Origin: Dyella jiangningensis | GTDB lineage: Bacteria; Pseudomonadota; Gammaproteobacteria; Xanthomonadales; Rhodanobacteraceae | Length of the DNA stretch: 64,000 bases | Direction of reading: 5' to 3' | Assembly (NCBI GenBank): GCA_000632805.1 | Contig: CP007444.1 | Coordinates: forward strand, 806,001-870,000 | Shown here: positions 57,915 through 64,000 of the stretch, piece by piece | Layout of the letters: each line of letters opens with the position of its first letter | Numbering within the stretch: the stretch's first letter is position 1 | Program-made: the position numbers and the translations under genes | The notes under the pieces: generated by a model | Told to the model about the DNA's origin: nothing | Database searches by the model: none | Seen by the model: only the letters and a program-made list of their open reading frames with translations

Positions 57915-59225
57915 ATGCCGCCTCAATACAGGCATCGAGAACGCGTGAAGTCATCGTTATCGTTGTCGGTTCCTTCATACAGCGCGCACGCGGATTTATC
58001 GCTCGCGCAGGCACAGCGTCTCCACCTCGCAGCTCAGGGCTTGTTGCGCAAGTCGCGCGCGAAGGCACGCCGCGCCGACGTCGTTGGCGCAATCACACGC
58101 ATGTGCCTGTTGCAAATCGACACCATCCATGTGATCGCGCGCAGTCCTTACATGGTGTTGCACTCGCGATTGGGCGACTACGAGCCGCAATGGCTGGACG
58201 ACGCCCTGGAATCGGGGCGGATTGCCGAATGCTGGGCGCACGAAGCCTGCTTCGTGCCGGCCTCCGATTTCCCCTTGCACCGGGCATGGCGCATGCAGCG
58301 CTCGACGCATTGGGCATACAAGCACGCCTCGCGCATGCATCGGGAACAACGCGAAGGCATGGATGCGTTGCTTGCTCGCATCCGTGACGGCGGCGCCGCA
58401 CGTGCGTCCGATTTCGAAAGCGAGCAGCGTGGTGCGGGTGGCTGGTGGTCGTGGAAGCCGGAGAAGCGCTGGCTGGAGGCATGGTTTGCGTTGGGCGAAC
58501 TGATGGTCACGCGACGCGAGCGTTTCCAGCGCGTCTACGACCTTGCCGACAGGGTGTTGGCCAAGCTCGATCCGCCCGTGAGCAACGCTCAACCGATGTT
58601 GGACCATGCCGAACTACGGCAACGCTTCATTCTCGACAGCGTTCGCGCGCTGGGCGTCACGCAGGCGCGTTGGATCGCGGATTACTACCGGCTGAAACCC
58701 GCGGTGACCGATCGCGAACTGGCGTCGCTGGTCGAGGCCGGGCAGCTGCTGCCAGTGAGCGTCGCCGACTGGAACGTTCCGGCGTATGTGCACCCTGATC
58801 ATGCACAGCTGCTCGCGCAAGCCGCGGAAGGAAAGCTGCGCGGCACATACACGACGCTGCTGTCGCCGTTCGACCCGGTCGTGTGGGATCGCGCCCGCGC
58901 ACAGGCACTGTTCGGGTTCGAATACACCATCGAATGCTATGTGCCCGCATCAAAGCGACGTTACGGTTACTACGTGCTGCCCATCCTGCATCGCGGCCGC
59001 CTGGTCGGAAGGCTCGATGCCAAGGCGCATCGCGGGGAAGGCGTCTTCGAAGTGAAAGCGCTTTTCCTCGAACCGGATGTGGTGCCGAGCGACAGTCTCC
59101 TCGCCGACTTGGCCGAGGCGATCGCCTCGACTGCACGCTGGCATGGCACGCCCAAGATTCGCCTGGGACGCACGCGCCCCGGCACGATCGCGAGCGCGCT
59201 GCGGGCGCTGTGGCGCGAACGCTGA
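57915..59225 (+). CDS. YcaQ/AlkX-type DNA glycosylase (winged-helix)
   Basis: The product has 436 residues. It belongs to the YcaQ/AlkZ winged-helix family that unhooks interstrand crosslinks and excises alkylated bases. The catalytic QxD motif appears as LLQIDTIHVIARSPY. Other family features are WAHEACFVP, LLSPFDPVVWDRAR and GYYVLPILHRGRLVGRLDAKA. The N-terminal 30 residues are weak; an in-frame GTG at 57945 might be the true start. It is monocistronic. Confidence 0.88.
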   Translation: MPPQYRHRERVKSSLSLSVPSYSAHADLSLAQAQRLHLAAQGLLRKSRAKARRADVVGAITRMCLLQIDTIHVIARSPYMVLHSRLGDYEPQWLDDALESGRIAECWAHEACFVPASDFPLHRAWRMQRSTHWAYKHASRMHREQREGMDALLARIRDGGAARASDFESEQRGAGGWWSWKPEKRWLEAWFALGELMVTRRERFQRVYDLADRVLAKLDPPVSNAQPMLDHAELRQRFILDSVRALGVTQARWIADYYRLKPAVTDRELASLVEAGQLLPVSVADWNVPAYVHPDHAQLLAQAAEGKLRGTYTTLLSPFDPVVWDRARAQALFGFEYTIECYVPASKRRYGYYVLPILHRGRLVGRLDAKAHRGEGVFEVKALFLEPDVVPSDSLLADLAEAIASTARWHGTPKIRLGRTRPGTIASALRALWRER

Positions 59226-59228
59226 AGC

Positions 59229-59735
59229 TTATGGGCTCTTGCCCGATGAGGAGGAGGGCGCCGCCGGGTTGACCGGGCCGCACGAGCGGCCGTGCAGCGC
59301 CTGGCGAAGCGTCTGCGCCAGCGCAGTGCAGCGTCCGGCCAGCTGTGGCCGCGTATTCGGGTCCTGCGAGTCGCGCAGCAGGCTGTCACGCATGGCCTCG
59401 TAGTGCCCTTCGATCTGATCCTGCGGATAGATCGCCGCGGTGCGATGGCAGGCCACGTAGCTGGCCAGGTAATCGTCGCAGGCGGGGATGCCGGTGTTGC
59501 CACCGGCCTGGCCTGTCGTGACGGAGCTGGAGGCAGGGGCGCTGGTCGCCTTCGAACGGGGCGCCACGGTGCCGCCCGAGCGGGGCGACGCCGTTGTGGA
59601 TCCACCCGCGTGCGAACGGCCCGCGGTCGTGGAAGTGGTTGTCGTAGTGGTGGCAGTGGGCTGGCTGCTGCAACCAGCCAGTGCGACGCCACCGGCGATC
59701 AAGGACATCAGGGCAAGGCGGGTACGACGGGACAT
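59229..59735 (-). CDS. Thr/Ser-rich lipoprotein
   Basis: The product has 168 residues. Signal and lipobox LAGC (Cys22), then a Thr/Ser/Gly-rich disordered linker. A C-terminal domain contains four cysteines (IPACDDYLASYVACHR, GRCTALA and GRSCGP), probably two disulfides. No family name known. AAGGAG precedes both the ATG used here and a GTG one codon earlier. Confidence 0.78.
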   Translation of the reverse strand: MSRRTRLALMSLIAGGVALAGCSSQPTATTTTTTSTTAGRSHAGGSTTASPRSGGTVAPRSKATSAPASSSVTTGQAGGNTGIPACDDYLASYVACHRTAAIYPQDQIEGHYEAMRDSLLRDSQDPNTRPQLAGRCTALAQTLRQALHGRSCGPVNPAAPSSSSGKSP

Positions 59736-59943
59736 CACGAGCTTTCTCCTTACTAATGGCCGGCCGGACGCCTCGACGGTCTCAGAGCCGTTGCGAGGGG
59801 AGAGACTTTCATACTCGTCCTACGCGGTAAAGACCGGATGAAATGAGAAGGCCGCGTGAAAATCAAAGCGTATTCATCCGTCGTTATCGGGCATTCATTC
59901 AGTTTCAGAAAACGTCCTATTCGCCTTGTGGCGATTGAACCGC

Positions 59944-60110
59944 TATGATGCGCGGACTGTGTCTGCCGGGGTCACCAGAGTTTTGTGACCCGATGCCGCT
60001 GATCTCGATCTAGCCTCATCGCATCACCCCTAGGGTTTCCTTGCATACCAGTAAGTCGGCCCGCGCACGTTGCGCGGGTTGAGTCTTTTCTATCCCAAGA
60101 GGTGATTTAC
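59944..60110 (+). promoter_or_regulatory. Promoter and long 5' leader of cspA-like gene 1
   Basis: TATGAT (59944-59949) is a good -10; no clear -35 is seen. From a start near 59956 the leader is about 155 nt. It contains hairpins GGGTCAC/GTGACCC (59969-59991) and CCCGCGCA-CGT-TGCGCGGG (60060-60078). This is typical of cold-shock mRNAs. The rest of the 59739-60110 gap shows nothing else. Confidence 0.65.
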
Positions 60111-60320
60111 ATGTCTGATCGTCAGATCGGTACCGTCAAGTGGTTCAACGATGCCAAGGGTTTCGGCTTCATCAGCCGTGACAACGGCCCGGATGTCTTC
60201 GTGCATTTCCGCGCGATCCAGGGCAACGGCTTCAAGAGCCTGCAGGAAGGCCAGAAGGTCTCGTTCAAGGTCGTGCAAGGCCAGAAGGGCCTGCAGGCTG
60301 ATGAAGTGATTCCGCAGTAA
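60111..60320 (+). CDS. Cold-shock protein 1
   Basis: The product has 69 residues of the CspA OB-fold family. RNP1 (KGFGFISR) and RNP2 (VFVHFRAI) are intact, as is the [14 protein letters not shown] start. It binds single-stranded RNA/DNA and acts as an RNA chaperone. The ATG after AGAGGTG gives the standard length; an earlier ATG three codons upstream is unlikely. A terminator follows. Confidence 0.96.
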   Translation: MSDRQIGTVKWFNDAKGFGFISRDNGPDVFVHFRAIQGNGFKSLQEGQKVSFKVVQGQKGLQADEVIPQ

Positions 60321-60343
60321 AAAGCGTTATTCATAACGCAAAT

Positions 60344-60377
60344 AAAAAGCCAGGCAGCAATGCCTGGCTTTTTTATT
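60344..60377 (+). terminator. Terminator of cold-shock gene 1
   Basis: AAAAAGCCAGGCA pairs with TGCCTGGCTTTTTT across loop GCAA. The run of Ts is strong. Confidence 0.93.
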
Positions 60378-60419
60378 TTCAATGCAAATGTCGATGAAAT
60401 GTGAAAATGCCAAAGATCA

Positions 60420-60597
60420 TTCACTTGCATTAAAGAAATCCGTTATGCTGGATTCACTGTGGTTGCTCGGTCACGTGCATGCCCGGTGCGCGACCCCTCG
60501 GGGTCCACATCGCTTCACCCGATCCCTGCATGCCCAGTAAGCCGTCGGCCAAAGGGGAGGCTGACTTGTCTCAGCGTCGAGCAGATCGGAGTGAGTC
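60420..60597 (+). promoter_or_regulatory. Promoter and leader of cold-shock gene 2
   Basis: TTCACT (60420-60425) and TATGCT (60444-60449), 18 bp apart. The leader from about 60456 is ~140 nt and contains ACCCC/GGGGT near 60490-60501. It shares no obvious sequence with the first leader. Confidence 0.6.
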
Positions 60598-60807
60598 ATG
60601 TCGGATCGTGAAGTTGGCACAGTCAAATGGTTCAACGACGCCAAGGGTTTTGGCTTCATCAGTCGTGAAAGCGGACCCGACGTCTTCGTGCATTTCAGGG
60701 CAATCAGTGGCACGGGTTTCCGTAGCCTCAAAGAGGGGCAGAAGGTGAGCTTCAAGGTCGTGCAGGGCCAGAAAGGTCTGCAGGCCGATGAAGTTGCGCC
60801 TGCTTGA
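60598..60807 (+). CDS. Cold-shock protein 2
   Basis: The product has 69 residues and is a close paralogue of cold-shock protein 1 (same RNP motifs KGFGFISR and VFVHFRAI, about 60 identical positions by eye). The tandem pair has separate promoters, leaders and terminators, so they can be regulated independently. GGAGTGAGTC precedes the ATG. Confidence 0.96.
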   Translation: MSDREVGTVKWFNDAKGFGFISRESGPDVFVHFRAISGTGFRSLKEGQKVSFKVVQGQKGLQADEVAPA

Positions 60808-60825
60808 TTCAAATCCTCTTGTCAT

Positions 60826-60857
60826 TAAAAAGGGTCGGCGCAAGCCGGCCCTTTTTA
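60826..60857 (+). terminator. Terminator of cold-shock gene 2
   Basis: AAAAAGGGTCGGC pairs with GCCGGCCCTTTTT, with one G-G mismatch region and loop GCAA, followed by T residues. Confidence 0.9.
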
Positions 60858-60925
60858 TTTGCCGATCTTTTTCTAATGGCGTGGATTCGCTAGCCTGCGT
60901 CGTTTCGCGTCAGCGGCAAATCATC

Positions 60926-61807
60926 ATGTCCTTATCGACGCCTTCGAGCTCGTTGCTGCCGGCTTGCGAAGCGCTGCCGACACAGTCGCCGGATGGCGCC
61001 CGGGCCGAGGTGCTGTTGCAGTCGCCGGGGCACCCTGCGCGAAGCGTGCTCTATTGGCTGCCGGCGCTGGGCGTATCGGCAAGGCAGTATCTGCCCTTGG
61101 CGGAAGCTCTGGCCCACGCAGGCGTGGCGGTAGCGATCCACGAATGGCGCGGCATAGGTTCCAGCAACCGTCGTGCCGGACGCCGCAAAAATTGGGGTTA
61201 TCGCGAACTGATGCAGGATGATCTTCCCGCCGGCCTTGCCGCTGTCCGCCAGCGATTGCCGCACGAACGCCTGCTGCTTGGCGGCCACAGCCTCGGCGGC
61301 CAGCTCGCCTCGCTCTATGCAGCCCTGCATCCGGAAGTGGCTGCCGGGCTGGCCGTCGTCGCCAGCGGTTCGCCGTATTGGCGGCAATATCGTCACGGTC
61401 GATGGATCCGCTTGGCTTATGCCGCGGCACCATGGCTTGCGAATATGGTCGGCTATCTTCCCGGCAAGCGGATTGGCTTTGGCGGCAACGAGGCGCGCGG
61501 TGTGATTGATGACTGGGCGCGCAGCGGGCGCACCGGTCGTTACACAGCCGTGGGCATGGCCGATGACCTCGAGCGATGCCTCGCCCGGTTGGCGCTGCCC
61601 GTCGTCGCCTTGCGCTTCGCTGATGACTGGCTTGGCCCGGAGCGGTCGCTCTCGTGGCTGCTGGCCAAAATGCCGGGCGCGCAAGTGGACCGCCAGCTCA
61701 TAACGTCCGACGACATGGATGGCCGGCCAGCGGATCATTTCAGCTGGATGAAGACACCGCAGCCGGTCGCCGACCGCATTGCCGCGTGGCAAGCACGATT
61801 GCCTTGA
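60926..61807 (+). CDS. Alpha/beta hydrolase
   Basis: The product has 293 residues. Nucleophile Ser122 in LLGGHSLGGQLAS is clear. The oxyanion side lies in LPALGVSARQY, and the C-terminal histidine probably in DHFSWM. The layout is like that of alpha/beta hydrolases annotated near serine aminopeptidase S33. No signal peptide. The ATG is preceded by no clear SD. Substrate unknown. Confidence 0.83.
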   Translation: MSLSTPSSSLLPACEALPTQSPDGARAEVLLQSPGHPARSVLYWLPALGVSARQYLPLAEALAHAGVAVAIHEWRGIGSSNRRAGRRKNWGYRELMQDDLPAGLAAVRQRLPHERLLLGGHSLGGQLASLYAALHPEVAAGLAVVASGSPYWRQYRHGRWIRLAYAAAPWLANMVGYLPGKRIGFGGNEARGVIDDWARSGRTGRYTAVGMADDLERCLARLALPVVALRFADDWLGPERSLSWLLAKMPGAQVDRQLITSDDMDGRPADHFSWMKTPQPVADRIAAWQARLP

Positions 61808-61874
61808 CGCCTGCCCTTGAAGCGGCTGCCTGCCGCCGGCATGTGGAACGGATCTTTGTCCCGGACCCGGCTCG

Positions 61875-62933
61875 ATGAATCTCTTCACTCCCTATGCCCA
61901 GCGCAGCCTCTCCTTGCGCAATCGCCTGGTGATTGCACCCATGTGTCAGTACTCCGCGACCGACGGCGTGCCTGACGATTGGCACCTCGTCCATCTGGGC
62001 AGCCGCGCCGTAGGCGGGGCCGGTGCGGTGATCGTGGAAGCGACCGCGGTCTCCGCAGAGGGTCGCATTTCGGCGGGCGACGTCGGCCTGTGGAACGATG
62101 CGCAGCTGGCCGCCTGGCAGCCGATCACGCGCTTCATCACGGCGCAGGGCGCCGTCGCCGGCGTGCAGCTCGCCCATGCGGGACGCAAGGCCAGTGTGTT
62201 ACCGCCATGGCAGGGCGGCCACCCGCTCGCCGCAGACGCCGGCGCCTGGCAGACCGTGGCGCCCTCGGCGATACCGTTCGATGCGCACTGGCACGTACCG
62301 CAAGCGCTCGACGCCGCGGGCATCGCGAAGGTGATCGCAGACTTCCGCGTGGCCGCGGTGCGAGCACTCGACGCCGGTTTCCAGCTCATCGAGCTGCATG
62401 CGGCCCACGGCTATCTGCTGCACCAGTTCATCTCGCCGCTGAGCAACCATCGCGCCGACGAATACGGTGGCAGTTTCGAGAACCGCACGCGCCTCGTGCG
62501 CGACGTGATCGGCGCCGTACGTGAGGTGTGGCCCGAGCATCTCCCGTTGTGGCTGCGCATTTCCGCGACCGACTGGACCGAGGGTGGCTGGGATGTCGAA
62601 CAGAGCGTGCAGCTCGCGCGGGACATCAAGCCGCTCGGCGTCGATCTCATCGATACCTCCAGCGGCGGCCTGATTCCGCACGCGAAGATTCCCGTGTCGC
62701 CCGGCTACCAGGTGCCATTCGCCTCGCGCATCCGCCATGATGCGGGCATCGCGACGGGCGCCGTGGGCCTCATCACCGAATCCACACATGCCGCGCGCAT
62801 CATCGACGAAGGCGCGGCCGACGTGGTGCTGATCGCGCGCGAAAGCCTTCGCGACCCTTATTTCCCGCGTCGCGCGGCGCAGGAGCTGGGCGTGCCGGTC
62901 ACGGCACCGGTGCAATATCAGCGGGCGTGGTAA
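61875..62933 (+). CDS. NADH:flavin oxidoreductase (Old Yellow Enzyme family, NamA/YqjM-like)
   Basis: The product has 352 residues of the TIM-barrel FMN family. It shows NRLVIAPMCQYSATDG, HLVHLGSRAVGG, GVQLAHAGRKAS and ELHAAHGYLLHQFISPLSNHRADEYGGSFENR, all thermophilic-like OYE (YqjM) motifs. It reduces activated C=C bonds with NADPH. The pirin gene follows after 14 bp, so the two form an operon. Confidence 0.93.
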   Translation: MNLFTPYAQRSLSLRNRLVIAPMCQYSATDGVPDDWHLVHLGSRAVGGAGAVIVEATAVSAEGRISAGDVGLWNDAQLAAWQPITRFITAQGAVAGVQLAHAGRKASVLPPWQGGHPLAADAGAWQTVAPSAIPFDAHWHVPQALDAAGIAKVIADFRVAAVRALDAGFQLIELHAAHGYLLHQFISPLSNHRADEYGGSFENRTRLVRDVIGAVREVWPEHLPLWLRISATDWTEGGWDVEQSVQLARDIKPLGVDLIDTSSGGLIPHAKIPVSPGYQVPFASRIRHDAGIATGAVGLITESTHAARIIDEGAADVVLIARESLRDPYFPRRAAQELGVPVTAPVQYQRAW

Positions 62934-62947
62934 CCAAAGGAAACGAC

Positions 62948-63820
62948 ATGGAACAGCAGCCGATCTTGATCGAGGGTCGCGTACACGACCTGGGCGATGG
63001 CTTCAACGTGCGACGGCTGCTGCCGGTGCTGCAGGCGCGGCACGTGGGGCCCTTCGTCTTTTTCGATTACATGGGGCCGGTGACCTTCCTCGAGGACAAG
63101 GGCATGGACGTGCGCCCGCATCCGCACATCGGGCTCGCCACGGTCACGTGGCTGTTCGAAGGCGTGATCCGTCATCGCGACAGTCTTGGCAGCATCGCCG
63201 ATATCCGCCCGGGCGAAGTGAACTGGATGACGGCCGGTCGCGGCATCGTTCACTCCGAGCGCACGCCGCCCGAGGCGCGAGGTGGCGGCCAGCGCGCGCA
63301 TGGCATCCAGGTGTGGGTGGCGTTGCCCGAGAAGGACGCCGAAGTCGACCCTGAGTTTCATCATCACGGCGCCGACGAACTGCCGCGTATCGAACTACCC
63401 GGAGCGAAACTGGTATTGATCGCCGGCACGGGCTATGGACAAGCCTCGCCGGTGAAAGTGTTTGCGCCGATGTTCTTCATCGAAGCAACGCTGGAGGCGG
63501 GCGCCCAATTACCATGGCCGGAGGACCACATAGAGCGTGGCGTCTGCGTGGTCGATGGCGAAGTGGAGTGGGACGGCGTGACGGTGCCCCCGATGCAAGC
63601 CGCTGTGCAGACCGGCCCTGATTCCCCACCGCTGCGTGCGCGCACGGCCAGTCGGATCATGCTGTTCGGCGGCGCGCCGCTGGATGGCGAGCGCCACTTG
63701 TGGTGGAACTTCGTTGCCAGCAGTCGCGAGCGCATCGAACAGGCCAAGGCCGACTGGGCCGCGCAGCGCATGGGCACGGTGGTCGGCGACGACGCGGAAT
63801 ACATACCGCTGCCGGCGTGA
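62948..63820 (+). CDS. Pirin-family cupin
   Basis: The product has 290 residues with two cupin barrels. Pirin metal ligands are in RPHPHIGLATVTW and in HSE (GRGIVHSER). Typical C-terminal cupin is also present (SRIMLFGGAPLDGERHLWWNFVASS). Bacterial pirins can be quercetinases or bind metabolic enzymes. AAAGGA lies before the ATG. It probably shares a transcript with the OYE-family gene. Confidence 0.92.
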   Translation: MEQQPILIEGRVHDLGDGFNVRRLLPVLQARHVGPFVFFDYMGPVTFLEDKGMDVRPHPHIGLATVTWLFEGVIRHRDSLGSIADIRPGEVNWMTAGRGIVHSERTPPEARGGGQRAHGIQVWVALPEKDAEVDPEFHHHGADELPRIELPGAKLVLIAGTGYGQASPVKVFAPMFFIEATLEAGAQLPWPEDHIERGVCVVDGEVEWDGVTVPPMQAAVQTGPDSPPLRARTASRIMLFGGAPLDGERHLWWNFVASSRERIEQAKADWAAQRMGTVVGDDAEYIPLPA

Positions 63821-63889
63821 TGCTGCGCAAGCGCATGCATCGCCAGACGGGCCGGATTAGGCTGTTGCCATCACGCCAGGGGTGACTGC

Positions 63890-64000
63890 ATGTCCGGTTA
63901 TGCCAGCTTCCGCGAGTTCTATCCGTTCTATCTGAACGAGCACAGCGATCGTCAATGTCGCCGTATGCATTTCATCGGCAGCACGCTGGTGCTGGCGGTG
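63890..64000 (+). CDS. DUF962/Mpo1-like protein, N-terminal part (cut by window edge)
   Basis: The first 37 codons are visible. They match the start of the DUF962 (Mpo1/YGL010w-like) family: SFREFYPFYLNEHSDRQCRRMHFIG, with the conserved histidines in EHSD and MHFIG, and then a hydrophobic helix. Yeast Mpo1 is a phytosphingosine dioxygenase, and bacterial roles are unknown. The gene continues beyond the window. Confidence 0.85.
   Translation, partial: MSGYASFREFYPFYLNEHSDRQCRRMHFIGSTLVLAV

Overview
The window is GC-rich chromosomal DNA (roughly two-thirds G+C by eye) from a gammaproteobacterium. The gene families, the REP-type repeats of the form TGTAGGAGCGCACC, and the pairing of a kynurenine-pathway operon with pncB all point to Xanthomonadales (Lysobacterales), most likely Rhodanobacteraceae such as Dyella, Luteibacter or Rhodanobacter. 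That placement is inference. I see no rRNA, tRNA, transposase, prophage or CRISPR. The content is mostly single-copy housekeeping and accessory metabolism in short operons, many joined by ATGA or GTGA overlaps.

Layout. 1-4.4 kb: the end of an MFS transporter, then a leftward tryptophan-catabolic operon (ACMSD, a small secreted protein, kynureninase) and a YciI-like protein. 4.4-11 kb: a compact divergent cluster that looks biosynthetic (ketosynthase, dedicated ACP, FemAB-like acyltransferase, ureohydrolase-fold protein, DegT-type aminotransferase, two SMR-like membrane proteins, esterase); I know no product for it. 11-18.4 kb: parC, a TraB/GumN protein, a proline-iminopeptidase-like hydrolase, CFA synthase, and a fluoride-riboswitch-controlled crcB-DUF190 operon. 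18.6-18.9 kb: the first copy of a palindromic foldback element. 19-28 kb: a Bcr/CflA exporter, a secreted trypsin-like peptidase, three rRNA-modification genes, SelO, thioredoxin 2 and a mini-zincin membrane protein. 28-31 kb: a GT2 glycosyltransferase/YaiO operon behind a consensus sigma-54 promoter. 31-35.7 kb: an SH3 protein, a NERD-nuclease helicase, a VOC protein and a DUF2236 oxygenase. 35.8-37.1 kb: aroG preceded by a textbook aromatic-amino-acid attenuator. 37-47.5 kb: OsmC, GNAT, DUF1345, YajQ, the second foldback element, a BaiN-like flavoprotein, a 3-hydroxyisobutyrate-dehydrogenase-like enzyme, YaiI, PhzF, rhomboid, a histone H1-like protein, two lipoproteins and a c-type cytochrome. 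47.6-51.7 kb: a candidate structured sRNA, pncB and metNIQ. 51.9-64 kb: glutathione peroxidase, PBP4, SlyD, RcnB-like, OMPLA, a YcaQ-type glycosylase, two cold-shock genes with long leaders, a hydrolase, an OYE-family reductase, pirin and the start of a DUF962 gene.

The most informative non-coding signals are: (i) the aroG leader, with a 27-codon YFWFYGY-bearing peptide and four mutually complementary 7-nt segments; (ii) two ~300-360 bp foldback elements whose stems keep pairing through compensatory changes; (iii) the C-rich-loop sRNA candidate upstream of pncB; (iv) the fluoride riboswitch; (v) the sigma-54 promoter; and (vi) five REP doublets, one of which supplies the yaiI stop codon.
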